NCBI GenBank assembly: GCA_964596645.1
Contig: CAZQVB010000022.1
Span: 16,071 to 80,070, forward strand
Direction of reading: 5' to 3'
Source: CAVQEK01 sp964596645
Lineage (GTDB): Bacteria; Bacteroidota; Bacteroidia; Cytophagales; Cyclobacteriaceae
Length of the DNA stretch: 64,000 bases
In this document: positions 34,740 through 43,053 of the stretch, one piece after another
Layout: each line of letters starts with the position of its first letter
Position numbering within the stretch: position 1 is the stretch's first letter
The notes under the pieces: model-generated
Seen by the model: only the letters and a program-made list of their open reading frames with translations
Told to the model about the DNA's origin: nothing
Database searches by the model: none
Made by a program: the position numbers and the translations under genes

Positions 34740-35819
34740 ATGAGTGACGTAGCAACTAAATTCCGATCCGGAGTGCTTTACGGCGACGAAGTGTCTCAAC
34801 TTCTGCGCTATGCCAACGAAAACAACTTTGCCATGCCCGCTGTGAACGTGATCAGTTCGCATACGGTGAATGGCGTAATCGAAGCCGCTAAGGCGGTCAA
34901 TTCACCTGTAATCATACAATTTAGCAATGGCGGCGCCGTATTCTTTGCCGGCAAAAGCCTGAATAACGAAAATCAAAAAGCTGGTATTGCTGGTGGCATA
35001 TCCGGAGCGCATCATGTGCGCATGATGGCCGAAGCCTACGGGGTGCCCGTGATATTGCACACCGACCACTGTGCCCGCAAGCTGCTCCCATGGATCGACG
35101 GCCTGCTTGATGCCGGTGAGGAATTCTATAAAGTGCACGGCCAACCCCTGTACAGTTCGCATATGCTCGACCTGTCTGAAGAATCGCTCGAAGACAACAT
35201 CGAGACCTGCAAGCGATATCTGGAGCGTATGGCAAAAATAGAAATGACCATAGAAATAGAGCTTGGCGTGACTGGCGGCGAAGAAGATGGCGTGGACAAC
35301 ACGGACGTAGACAGCTCAAAGCTGTATACGCAACCTGAAGAAGTGGCCTATGCCTATGAAGAACTGAAGAAAGTGAGCGACAATTTCACCATTGCAGCGG
35401 CTTTTGGCAACGTACACGGTGTATACAAACCCGGCAACGTGAAGCTGACCCCGCAGATATTGAAAAACTCTCAGGAGTACATCCAGGACAAATACAACAC
35501 AGGCAAAAATCCGGTGAATTTTGTGTTCCATGGCGGCTCAGGATCAGAGAAAGAGAAAATACACGAAGCGATCGACTATGGCGCCATCAAGATGAACCTC
35601 GACACCGACATGCAGTGGGCATTTACCCAGGGTGTGAAAAAATACATGGACGACAAAGACGGGTACTTGAAAACCCAGATTGGCAACCCGGAAGGCGACG
35701 ACAAGCCAAATAAAAAATACTACGACCCTCGCGTATGGTTGCGCAAAGGCGAAGATGTATTTGTAGAAAGGCTGAAAGAAGCTTTCGAAGACCTGCGTTG
35801 CATCAATCGCAATGCTTAA
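34740..35819 (+). CDS. fbaA: Class II fructose-1,6-bisphosphate aldolase
   Basis: 359 residues, the length of the class IIA enzyme. Visible motifs are VILHTDHCARKLLPW (zinc ligand His and catalytic Asp), TIEIELGVTGGEEDG, AAAFGNVHGVYKPGN (zinc His), VFHGGSGSEKEKIHEAIDYGAIKMNLDTD (zinc His and phosphate binding, shown in part). It cleaves fructose bisphosphate to triose phosphates in glycolysis and reverses this in gluconeogenesis. It is a single gene with a good promoter element and a strong terminator. No oddity. Confidence 0.97.
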   Translation: MSDVATKFRSGVLYGDEVSQLLRYANENNFAMPAVNVISSHTVNGVIEAAKAVNSPVIIQFSNGGAVFFAGKSLNNENQKAGIAGGISGAHHVRMMAEAYGVPVILHTDHCARKLLPWIDGLLDAGEEFYKVHGQPLYSSHMLDLSEESLEDNIETCKRYLERMAKIEMTIEIELGVTGGEEDGVDNTDVDSSKLYTQPEEVAYAYEELKKVSDNFTIAAAFGNVHGVYKPGNVKLTPQILKNSQEYIQDKYNTGKNPVNFVFHGGSGSEKEKIHEAIDYGAIKMNLDTDMQWAFTQGVKKYMDDKDGYLKTQIGNPEGDDKPNKKYYDPRVWLRKGEDVFVERLKEAFEDLRCINRNA

Positions 35820-35832
35820 GTAAATACATAAA

Positions 35833-35869
35833 GCAAAAAAAAGGGAAGCCGAAGCTTCCCTTTTTTTTG
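35833..35869. terminator. Bidirectional intrinsic terminator
   Basis: Stem GGGAAGC / GCTTCCC with a CGAA loop, flanked by eight A on the left and eight T on the right. It serves the aldolase gene and the convergent histidine-kinase-like gene. Confidence 0.93.
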
Positions 35870-35913
35870 CCCATTGCGCTATGGATTTTTACTGCGAGCG
35901 TATAGCGAAAATA

Positions 35914-37041
35914 CTATCGCACCGGAACCTGCAGCCGAAGCAGCGTGCTGTTGGTATCGGTAGCCGGTTCTACACTCACGCGGCCATTCAGACAATCCAT
36001 GGCCCGGCGGATGATGTAAAGGCCCAATGCTCGGGTTCCTTTTAGCGTGTTTTTCGGAACTTCTTTCTCGTATAAATATGGCTCATACCCTGCTTCCAAC
36101 TGGCCAGCTATAAGCACCGAAATCTCCACCTCTTCGCCAAGCTGTGTCACGCCTATCCGCACCTCCGACTGCCGGGGGGCAGCCTCGAGTGCATGGCGCA
36201 AAAGATTGTGCAAAGCGTACGACAGACATTTCTGATCGCAGCGCACCTCCAAAGGGCCATTGGTTGGTGTGGCAGATACCTGAACCAGCAGTTGCTTGCT
36301 TACCGTAAGCATGTCGTAGTCAAAAAGCACGGAGCCTATGGTCGACATCAATTCGACAGGGCTATTGTGCGATTGGTATTCTCCACGCTCCAACTGTACT
36401 ATCCAGTCGTGCATGGATAAGAGCTGCATGGCCTTATCGCATTTGTGCCGAATGATGTTGAGCAAATGTGCGGCAGAATCTTCGCTGTCGCGGTCGTCCT
36501 GCAGCAGGTCGCACGCCACCTGAATGCTAGTGATATAATTCTTGATTTCATGATGGGCCGCATTGGCCGACACTTCCTGAATGGCAGAAAGTGCGGCATC
36601 TTGTGCTGCTATTTGATGATAGGCATTGATGTCGGTTACCGATAGGTCTGTCATAATGTACACATTTGCATGTTGATGAGATGAAGATGTCATACGTACG
36701 CGGTCCAGCATGACCAGAAGCGTGGTGCCTTGTGCTGTTTTTATTTGCACACGGGCAGGTCGGGCTTCGGTGCGCTCTTCCGCACCATTGCTATCCGCCG
36801 GCTCAGGCACAAAATGCCCCATAGGCAAGCCTATTAATTGATCCTTCTGCGCCATCAGCAGCTTTGCACAGCCGGTGTTGCAGTTGAGCATTCTTCCATC
36901 GGCATCGGCCACGGCAGCAGCCAATGGAATTTTTTCCAGATCGGCCAAGTAGATGTCCGGATTATTTTCAATTTTACCTTTCCATGCTGATAAACCTTCG
37001 CGAATGATCATCCATGTGTGATCTTGCTCAGAAGAAATCAT
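35914..37041 (-). CDS. PAS-domain histidine kinase with degenerate ATP-binding domain
   Basis: 375 residues without membrane segment. A PAS domain (about 33-140: IPLAAAVADADGRMLNCN) precedes an H-box, HHEIKNYITSIQ, with phospho-acceptor H164. The C-terminal domain resembles a HATPase fold but key parts are changed: the N-box HNLLRHALEA has His283 where the second Asn is expected, the DxGxG (G1) motif is missing, and only the GTRALGLYI segment resembles the G2 box. It may still bind a nucleotide weakly or act as a sensor scaffold. No response regulator gene is adjacent. It is divergent from an S24-type repressor with 116 nt between, and an exact TAnnTTTG precedes it. Confidence 0.8.
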   Translation of the reverse strand: MISSEQDHTWMIIREGLSAWKGKIENNPDIYLADLEKIPLAAAVADADGRMLNCNTGCAKLLMAQKDQLIGLPMGHFVPEPADSNGAEERTEARPARVQIKTAQGTTLLVMLDRVRMTSSSHQHANVYIMTDLSVTDINAYHQIAAQDAALSAIQEVSANAAHHEIKNYITSIQVACDLLQDDRDSEDSAAHLLNIIRHKCDKAMQLLSMHDWIVQLERGEYQSHNSPVELMSTIGSVLFDYDMLTVSKQLLVQVSATPTNGPLEVRCDQKCLSYALHNLLRHALEAAPRQSEVRIGVTQLGEEVEISVLIAGQLEAGYEPYLYEKEVPKNTLKGTRALGLYIIRRAMDCLNGRVSVEPATDTNSTLLRLQVPVR

Positions 37042-37069
37042 AAGCCAGTGTGGTCTTTTTTTAGGATTT

Positions 37070-37077
37070 CAAATATA
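37070..37077 (-). promoter_or_regulatory. Candidate promoter -7 element of the histidine-kinase-like gene
   Basis: On the minus strand it reads TATATTTG, an exact TAnnTTTG match 28 nt before the start at 37041. Confidence 0.45.
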
Positions 37078-37083
37078 CACGAG

Positions 37084-37139
37084 TATAAGCTATAAAAATA
37101 TTTTGAGTCATTATTTTATTTTTATTACTTCGGCTTATA
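37084..37139. promoter_or_regulatory. Possible repressor half-sites between kinase and repressor genes
   Basis: TATAAGC at 37084-37090 and its exact reverse complement GCTTATA at 37133-37139 lie 42 nt apart in the 116-nt divergent region. GAGTA (37081) and TACTC (37150) also mirror each other. They could be operators for the S24-type protein. Position-based inference only. Confidence 0.3.
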
Positions 37140-37157
37140 ATTAAAAAGCTACTCATC

Positions 37158-37940
37158 ATGCAGAACTCAAGGATAAAGCAACTTCGTAAAATGCTGGAGT
37201 TGTCTCAGGAAGCCTTCGCCGAACGGCTGAAGATATCACAAAGTGCGCTTAGCCAGATTGAGAGCGCCAAGAAGCAGCCCTCCTACGAAGTGTATATGAA
37301 TATCTGTCAGGAGTTTAAGGTATCGCCCAACTGGCTCACCTTGGGCATAAAGCCTGTTTTCCTGAAAACCATTCCACAAGCCGCGGCCGGCAAGCTCAAA
37401 GACGCACCCGACAAACCCGGCGTAGTATGCCTAGTACGCCAGGAGGCACATGCAGACTATTTGCAAAATATAGACAATGAAGATTACGTCACCGCGCTGC
37501 AGTGCTACACCCTACCCGGTTTTGAAAAGGGTGTGCACCGAATGTTTGAGATCGATGGCGACAGCATGGAGCCAACCCTGTACCACGGCGAGCTGGTGAT
37601 AGCGCAGAAGGTAGAAAAGCCAGAAACCATAGGTGGTGGATACATTTATGTGCTGGTCACTACCAGCGGTATCGTAGTGAAAAGGGTGTTTCTCTATGAA
37701 GATGGCTACAGCGCCTATAGCCTGAAGAGCGATAATAAAAAATACTCCACCTACCACATACAAAAGAAAGACCTGGTAGAGGCCTGGGAAGTGCGCTCCA
37801 AAATCACGTCAAATTTCCTGCACAGTCAGAAAGAAGATGTTCGGCGCTTTAGTGATATCGAAGAACGCATGGCAAGGCTGGAGAAACAACTGGCGGCGCT
37901 TACGAAGCTTGGCGATACTGAAAAGCAGGGGGAGAATTGA
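37158..37940 (+). CDS. XRE-family repressor with S24 (LexA/CI-like) peptidase domain
   Basis: 260 residues. The N-terminal helix-turn-helix (residues 6-60: SQEAFAERLKISQSALSQIE) binds DNA. The C-terminal S24 domain has the Ser-Lys dyad: S136 in EIDGDSMEPTLYHGE and K175 in GIVVKRVF. An Ala-Gly dipeptide (A77-G78), as at LexA/CI cleavage sites, lies in the linker, so self-cleavage under stress is possible but unproven. A coiled coil follows at 225-250. Such regulators often control prophage or stress genes, though no phage genes are near. It is divergent from the degenerate kinase gene and probably regulates it and itself. Confidence 0.88.
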   Translation: MQNSRIKQLRKMLELSQEAFAERLKISQSALSQIESAKKQPSYEVYMNICQEFKVSPNWLTLGIKPVFLKTIPQAAAGKLKDAPDKPGVVCLVRQEAHADYLQNIDNEDYVTALQCYTLPGFEKGVHRMFEIDGDSMEPTLYHGELVIAQKVEKPETIGGGYIYVLVTTSGIVVKRVFLYEDGYSAYSLKSDNKKYSTYHIQKKDLVEAWEVRSKITSNFLHSQKEDVRRFSDIEERMARLEKQLAALTKLGDTEKQGEN

Positions 37941-38121
37941 TGGTGTAGATAGATAATATACGAGGCGTGGCATTATACAAACACTGAAAAAAGCAATTTT
38001 TCGTAAGCTGATCCTGCCGTAAGACCATTAAATTTTTCACTCCCATTCGAGCCTATACGCAGGATTTACAGACTATCATGTGTCCGCCGATCCGCGCTTC
38101 TACTACCACTCCGCCATGACA
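37941..38121. other. Intergenic region, no gene seen
   Basis: 180 nt between the S24-type repressor and the 59-residue gene. No terminator or RNA gene recognised. Confidence 0.4.
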
Positions 38122-38301
38122 TCACACATCGTGTTTTGTGCCGTCTACTTTTCTTTTACCAACGGTCTTTTTGGCTATTTTCTGTTTATTCTTCGCTCTA
38201 TAATCAGCTATAAATTTGCTTAACCGTTTACGGTCCTCTGCCGTCAACGGTTCGCTGTTAATGATGAAGTCTACGCCTTCTGGCTCTTTTACATATCCCA
38301 T
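38122..38301 (-). CDS. 59-residue protein downstream of the GNAT-like gene, possible antitoxin
   Basis: Reading from ATG 38301 gives MGYVKEPEGVDFIINSEPLT, then AEDRKRLSKFIADYRAK and a Lys-rich tail, ending at a TGA at 38122-38124. The acidic start with helical middle and basic end is plausible for a real small protein. I recall short proteins with an EPEGVDFII-type start encoded beside GNAT-like genes in Bacteroidota, so it is not chance sequence. It begins 3 nt after the stop of the GNAT-like gene, so the two are surely co-transcribed and probably coupled. It could be an antitoxin, chaperone or regulator of the partner; there is no direct evidence. Confidence 0.72.
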   Translation of the reverse strand: MGYVKEPEGVDFIINSEPLTAEDRKRLSKFIADYRAKNKQKIAKKTVGKRKVDGTKHDV

Positions 38302-38304
38302 TTG

Positions 38305-38829
38305 CTATTCTTTATAATATCTTTCTACTAGTTTTCTGGCTGCATGCGTTGGTATAATCATTTTGTGACCTCCAAAGTGATATGCCCCCAATGTTCTTTC
38401 ATAATGCTCAATCAGCATTGTTTTAGCTGAAAACGATACGAAACCATCATGGCCATTTAGGAATGACAATTTACAGGCATGCGCCACCAAATTGCCAGCT
38501 ACTCCTTCATACAACTTTTCCTTACCAATGTTGAACGGAGCACTTTCCAGCAAGTTTATAAAAATGTGGTCAGGTTCTATGCTGAGGCTGACTATTCCTT
38601 GTATGACGTTGGGGTTGTTTGTAATTGTTAGCTTGTAAATCTCAAGAGTATCACTGTTCAGTTCGTTTTTCCAATTGAAATTCCATCCGTTCTTCTTGAT
38701 CACAGAATTCAAATCGGATTTGATCAAGTGGGTTACTTCTGTAGGGAAACTGTCGCCAGAGATAGTATTCCTTATCGAATTTGTCAAGTCATCAACATGA
38801 AAATCCAGAAGCACCTTATCTTTTCCCAT
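38305..38829 (-). CDS. GNAT-like protein of a two-gene unit, possible toxin
   Basis: 174 residues, no signal or membrane segment. The C-terminal half looks like an acetyltransferase fold: LYEGVAGNLVAHACKLSFLN, where GVAGNL takes the place of the acetyl-CoA loop, then GFVSFSAKTMLIEHYERTLGAYHFGG, the last strand and helix pattern of GNAT proteins. The N-terminal half (about 90 residues) is beta-rich and unrecognised. The region is AT-richer than its surroundings. With the 59-residue protein 3 nt downstream it resembles a toxin-antitoxin or small defence cassette, with the larger gene first. Acetyltransferase activity is inferred only. Confidence 0.72.
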   Translation of the reverse strand: MGKDKVLLDFHVDDLTNSIRNTISGDSFPTEVTHLIKSDLNSVIKKNGWNFNWKNELNSDTLEIYKLTITNNPNVIQGIVSLSIEPDHIFINLLESAPFNIGKEKLYEGVAGNLVAHACKLSFLNGHDGFVSFSAKTMLIEHYERTLGAYHFGGHKMIIPTHAARKLVERYYKE

Positions 38830-38943
38830 GAATCTAATCTACGAAAATGGTGGCTATTTTGCAGAAATGTTTGAAAGCATGTATGGCTCACAACAGATAT
38901 TTAATCGTTTAAAACCGGCACACAAATTAAGGAGCAGATGCTT

Positions 38944-39624
38944 TTATTCGTAGCTAAAGGACTTCTTTCGACCGTTCTTTTTATACCTGTACCACTGCCC
39001 CACCCGCTCGCCGTCTTTGTATTTACCTTCATATTGCAGTCTGCCCTTATCGTCGTAAAATTTCCAGAGACCTTGTTCGCTGCCTTCCTCAAAAGCTCCT
39101 TGCTGCATCAATTGGCCCTCAGGGTGATAGAATGCCCACACACCATCTGGCAGGCCATCGGCAAAACCTCCGCGCCGTTTTAAGCCGCCATCTTCGTAGT
39201 AGAAAGTCCAGATACCAGTATAAAGCCCATGGTGAAACATACCCGCTTTTTCCAGGCCGCCATGCGGGTAATAATATTTGGAGCTGTCTTCCTGCAGGCC
39301 TTGCTTCCACATTTCTTCGGCCAGCAGTGCTCCCTGCTGGTTGTAGTACACAATCACGCCATCCAGCTGCCCCTCTTTATAATTTTCTCTGGCGCTGATG
39401 GTGCCATCGGGGTAGTAGTGCACCCACGCGCCAGTTTTCTCATCATTCAGCGTGTAGCCTTCTGTCTGTAGCGCACCGTGAGGATAATGAATACGCACAG
39501 CTTGCTGGGCAGCGGCCGGCATGGCTATGGCAACGCACAGAGCCAGCACAGGCAACGCCAACACAATGCCTGGATACCGCCTTGAAAATAGTGGATTATT
39601 TGTGGATAAGTTTTGACTTAACAT
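38944..39624 (-). CDS. MORN-variant (YwqK-like) repeat protein, exported
   Basis: 226 residues with a signal peptide ending MPAAAQQ, then six or more repeats of about 23 residues of the MORN-variant type, for example GAWVHYYPDGTISARENYKEG, VIVYYNQQGALLAEEMWKQG and GVWAFYHPEGQLMQQGAFEEG. The YwqK family is named from an antitoxin component in Bacillus, but in Bacteroidota most are simple repeat proteins outside the cytoplasm. Because it is exported, an antitoxin role here is unlikely. It may bind a partner at the outer membrane. It is a single gene, divergent from a short gene of unknown function. Confidence 0.87.
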   Translation of the reverse strand: MLSQNLSTNNPLFSRRYPGIVLALPVLALCVAIAMPAAAQQAVRIHYPHGALQTEGYTLNDEKTGAWVHYYPDGTISARENYKEGQLDGVIVYYNQQGALLAEEMWKQGLQEDSSKYYYPHGGLEKAGMFHHGLYTGIWTFYYEDGGLKRRGGFADGLPDGVWAFYHPEGQLMQQGAFEEGSEQGLWKFYDDKGRLQYEGKYKDGERVGQWYRYKKNGRKKSFSYE

Positions 39625-39704
39625 ATACGTAAACGTCGCTTTTGCCTCTATCTTTACTCAGCACAAACTACAAAATGGCAGCAAAGTGCTGATCAATTGA
39701 ACCT

Positions 39705-39941
39705 ATGCTCGACAGGCAACTATACAAATTCTATCTTTCTTATAAACTCAACGGCGAAATACATTTCGAATGGGTAGAAGGCATCAACTTACGACACGCC
39801 AAAGATAAACTCGAATTCATGCATACCGATGCCTGCGACTTGATGGACTGGACGCACGAGAAGGAAGAAAATATACAGCAATACCTGCAAAAGCATCAGC
39901 ACGTCGCCGTTCACCTCCAGCCTCCTTTCGTGAAGGAGTAG
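39705..39941 (+). CDS. Short protein of unknown function
   Basis: 78 residues, starting at ATG 39705. The sequence LYKFYLSYKLNGEIHFEWVEG followed by helical KDKLEFMHTDACDLMDWTHEKEE looks like a folded small protein with codon use like its neighbours, so I keep it. No domain is recognised, and there is no signal or membrane segment. It lies in the divergent gap after the MORN protein and is convergent with the alpha/beta hydrolase. Confidence 0.5.
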   Translation: MLDRQLYKFYLSYKLNGEIHFEWVEGINLRHAKDKLEFMHTDACDLMDWTHEKEENIQQYLQKHQHVAVHLQPPFVKE

Positions 39942-39979
39942 AGCGTTGTCGAAGCCATTGCGGCGGCAATATCTCCGCA

Positions 39980-40807
39980 TTACTCCACCCCGCTTTCTTG
40001 CTCATAAAAAATTGTTGCGGCACGATCCAGGTATTGCTGCAGCACCAGTCTGTGACCAACCGGCAGCTTGTGCAGCGTGCACCTGCTCACTTGCCGGCAC
40101 AGCGGATCTACGCGTTTCTCTGGTATCACCAGATCGTACGCACCGATAAATATATGCAGCACACCTTCCGACATATTGATGATTTCGCCCAGCTTACCGG
40201 TGGGTATGTGCAATTTGCGAGCGCTCATCCATGTGTTGTACACGCGCTGCCGCTGTTCCCTGGTGCTCATAGCCTGGGTGGCAAATTTGCCGAGGCCACC
40301 CCGCAGCAGGGCCATTTTTTCCATTGTTTTCAGGTAAGCATAAAACCAGCGCGGCCTGTCCACGATCAGTCGAAAAAAACTTCGCATCATCTTGTATCTG
40401 GTGGCCAAAGTGTACCACGGACTGTTGGTGATGCCATCAGGCGCTACAAGATGCACCTGATCTACCTTAGTCGGTAAGGCAGCCAATGTGGCCATCGCAA
40501 AGCGGCCTCCAAAGCTGAAAGCCAGCAGATCGAAGCGATCAATGGCCTGACGCTCAAAAAATTGTGACATGAGTGCATGCCACGCATGCGGTTCCAGCGC
40601 TTTGGCAGTGGGCATTGTACTCATACCGTGATGAAACAAATCGAATGAATAAATGGTATGTTGCGGTAGCCGGTGGAGCAGCGGCAAATAAAGGCTGCTG
40701 CTCTGCCCAAAGCCATGAAAAGCCAGCAGTGCACGGGGGCCATGTCCCCACTGTACACACGACAGCGTAGCCCCCTGATCTGAAAAATTTATGCGTTTTC
40801 CCGACAT
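39980..40807 (-). CDS. Alpha/beta hydrolase
   Basis: 275 residues, cytoplasmic. The fold is seen from LLAFHGFGQSSSLYLPLL (oxyanion-hole HGFG), the nucleophile elbow AFSFGGRFA (Ala in place of the first Gly), the acidic residue in IGAYDLVIP and the catalytic His in LPVGHRLV. Typical length for the family. Substrate not evident, possibly a small ester or an acylated metabolite. No cofactor-binding extension. It is a single gene, divergent from the TetR/efflux operon. Confidence 0.9.
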   Translation of the reverse strand: MSGKRINFSDQGATLSCVQWGHGPRALLAFHGFGQSSSLYLPLLHRLPQHTIYSFDLFHHGMSTMPTAKALEPHAWHALMSQFFERQAIDRFDLLAFSFGGRFAMATLAALPTKVDQVHLVAPDGITNSPWYTLATRYKMMRSFFRLIVDRPRWFYAYLKTMEKMALLRGGLGKFATQAMSTREQRQRVYNTWMSARKLHIPTGKLGEIINMSEGVLHIFIGAYDLVIPEKRVDPLCRQVSRCTLHKLPVGHRLVLQQYLDRAATIFYEQESGVE

Positions 40808-40922
40808 GTTACTTCATCCCGCTTGTAGCATCATGCGCCCACTGATTGTAAAATTTGCACCGTTGCTCATATTTCATTCAAAATTAATATGCTCAGCACA
40901 ACTTTTAGCGGCATTCTCAGTA

Positions 40923-40972
40923 TTATTATCCTGTGCGAAACTTAGAATAATAAAATAGTTTCCTTAGTTTTG
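40923..40972. promoter_or_regulatory. TetR operator candidate and promoter -7 element
   Basis: An inverted repeat GAAACT (40937-40942) / AGTTTC (40957-40962) and a longer imperfect pair TTATTATCCT (40923-40932) / AGAATAATAA (40944-40953) lie just upstream of TAGTTTTG (40965-40972), an exact TAnnTTTG. This is 24 nt before the TetR start. The layout fits a repressor binding at its own promoter. Confidence 0.5.
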
Positions 40973-40995
40973 CGCGCCAAACGGCAGCAGGGTAC

Positions 40996-41622
40996 ATGGA
41001 AAAACAGGAAAGCAGAGAGCGCATATTGGCCGAGTCGGTTGGCATGTTTTTACAATTCGGCTTCAAGAGCGTGACAATGGATGATATAGCCCGCCACCTT
41101 TCTATATCAAAGAAAACCATTTATCAACATTTTAGGGACAAGGATGAGATCATAAAGCTGGCGACGGAGTATCACATAAAGCACGAAATACAGGAGGTGC
41201 AGACCATACAGCAACAGGCCGAAAATGTGATAGAGGAGCTTTTTATGCTGTCGCGCTGCATACGGGAGAAGTTAAAGAGCACCAATTTAAATGTGCTGTA
41301 CGAATTGCAGAAGCACTTCCCGGCAGCCTGGCAGGTATATCAGAAGTTTAAAGAAGAGGTGCTGTTCAGAATGATCGTCGACAACCTGACTGCGGGGATT
41401 GAACAGGGATATTTTCGCAAAGAAATAAACGCCGACATATTGGCCCGGCTGCGCATGGAAGAGATCCAGATCGCCTTCAACCGCGACATCTTTCCTGCCA
41501 TACAATTCGAAATCAGCACAGTACACGAACAGTTTTTCAATCATTTTATACATGGAATACTTACAGCAAAAGGACTCGAAACCTACAATCAGTACTTACA
41601 AACCAGCCAAACCAATGCGTAA
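40996..41622 (+). CDS. TetR/AcrR family regulator of the efflux operon
   Basis: 208 residues. The N-terminal helix-turn-helix is clear: ILAESVGMFLQFGFKSVTMDDIARHLSISKKTIYQHFRDKDE, in part. The C-terminal helical ligand-binding domain (about 70-200) is typical in size but has no recognised specificity. Its stop overlaps the start of the TolC gene by 8 nt, so it is part of the efflux operon and probably represses it until a drug or toxic compound binds. An inverted repeat at the promoter is a likely operator. Confidence 0.95.
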   Translation: MEKQESRERILAESVGMFLQFGFKSVTMDDIARHLSISKKTIYQHFRDKDEIIKLATEYHIKHEIQEVQTIQQQAENVIEELFMLSRCIREKLKSTNLNVLYELQKHFPAAWQVYQKFKEEVLFRMIVDNLTAGIEQGYFRKEINADILARLRMEEIQIAFNRDIFPAIQFEISTVHEQFFNHFIHGILTAKGLETYNQYLQTSQTNA

Positions 41623-43003
41623 TTTTCAAATGCTGGCATTGCTGCTGGGCATAGGCCTGTGGGGCCTGGCTCCGCTAAAAGCACAGGTACAGCAGACGGA
41701 GCTCGTATTCGATCTGGAGCAGTGCCTCGAGTACGCCTTCGACCACAGTGAAATGCTGCTGATCGCAGGCCTGGAGACCGAGCGCAGCCGTATGGATGTG
41801 GGCGAATACAGGGCTCAGGGGCTGCCCCAGGTCAATGGCAACCTGTCGCTCAACAAAAACCTGAGAATACGCACGACCTTTGTGCCCGCCATAATCTTTG
41901 ATCCGAATGCTGCAGAAGGAGAGCTGGCCCCGGTACAGTTTGGCACACCCTACGACGGCGACTTGGGCTTAAGCATTAGCCAAATGCTCTTCGATGGCTC
42001 CTTTTTCGTAGGCCTTAAGGCAAGTAAAATGTATACCAACCTTGCCCGCGAACAACAAAAACTTACCAAAATAGATGTGGCCGAGCAGGTATCGAAAGCA
42101 TACTACGCCGTGCTAATCAATGAGGCCACACTGGAGCTGGTACAAACCAACTACGACCGCATAGATACGCTGCTGCGCGAAACAAGGATTATGTACGAAA
42201 ACGGATTTGCAGAAAAAATAGATGTGAACAGAACCCAGGTAGAATTTAACAATATAAAGACCAACCTGGAAAACACAAGGCGCAGCCTGGAAGTGAGTAA
42301 GAAGCTGCTGAAGTATCAGATGGGCATGCCCATAGAGCAGCCATTGGAAATAGCCGAAGACATTAGCGACTTAAATTTTCAATACGGAGAGACACTCCTG
42401 TTGGAACCTGACGTGAACCGGCGCGTGGAATATGCACAGCTCCTCACCCAGGAGGAGTTGGCCATGCTCAACCTCAAAAACAACCAATTTGCCTACCTGC
42501 CAACGCTCGACCTGAACATGAACATAGGGCAGAATGCCGGAGTGGAGCAATCATCTAACCTATTCCAGTTTGGCAACAACAATTACTGGTTCGATTATCA
42601 ATTTGTAGGCGTCACGCTCAGCCTGCCGATATTCGACGGTTTGCGCAAGAGCTACGCCATCAAGAAGATACGGCTGGAGCAGAAACAATTGCAGTTACAA
42701 AAGGAAAATCTTGAAAACAGCATCCACCTCACCGTGCAGCAGGAAAGAAACGAACTGGTGAACAACATCGACAACCTGCAGAACCAGCAGGAGAATATGA
42801 AACTGGCCGAAGAAGTTTACACCCATGCCAAGATAAAGTACGAAGAAGGTGTAGGCTCCAACCTGGAAGTGATAGAGGCCGACAATGCCTATAAGCAGGC
42901 CCAGACCAACTACTTCACGGCGCTGTATAATGCACTGCTGGCCAAAATAGATTATGAAAGAGCCCAAGGAATATTGCTGCCGGGCATAGCGGCTGCACCA
43001 TAA
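41615..43003 (+). CDS. TolC family outer-membrane efflux protein
   Basis: 462 residues from ATG 41615, chosen because it starts a signal peptide (LALLLGIGLWGLAPLKAQ); an in-frame ATG 63 nt upstream lies inside the TetR gene. The body has the duplicated TolC pattern with long helices, for example AEQVSKAYYAVLINEATLEL and IDVNRTQVEFNNIKTNLENT, then IHLTVQQERNELVNNIDNLQ. It makes the trimeric exit channel of a tripartite pump. Second gene of the operon, overlapping the regulator by 8 nt; the adaptor gene starts 50 nt downstream. Confidence 0.95.
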   Translation: MRNFQMLALLLGIGLWGLAPLKAQVQQTELVFDLEQCLEYAFDHSEMLLIAGLETERSRMDVGEYRAQGLPQVNGNLSLNKNLRIRTTFVPAIIFDPNAAEGELAPVQFGTPYDGDLGLSISQMLFDGSFFVGLKASKMYTNLAREQQKLTKIDVAEQVSKAYYAVLINEATLELVQTNYDRIDTLLRETRIMYENGFAEKIDVNRTQVEFNNIKTNLENTRRSLEVSKKLLKYQMGMPIEQPLEIAEDISDLNFQYGETLLLEPDVNRRVEYAQLLTQEELAMLNLKNNQFAYLPTLDLNMNIGQNAGVEQSSNLFQFGNNNYWFDYQFVGVTLSLPIFDGLRKSYAIKKIRLEQKQLQLQKENLENSIHLTVQQERNELVNNIDNLQNQQENMKLAEEVYTHAKIKYEEGVGSNLEVIEADNAYKQAQTNYFTALYNALLAKIDYERAQGILLPGIAAAP

Positions 43004-43053
43004 TAAGATAAGAAACCATAAGAAAAAAGATACGAAATAGAAAAAACCGAAAT

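Noticed and set aside
37158..37940. Prophage, because of a CI-like repressor
   Set aside because: No integrase, structural or replication genes of a phage are nearby.
38944..39624. YwqK-like protein as an antitoxin
   Set aside because: It has a clear signal peptide and no partner gene, so a cytoplasmic antitoxin role is unlikely.
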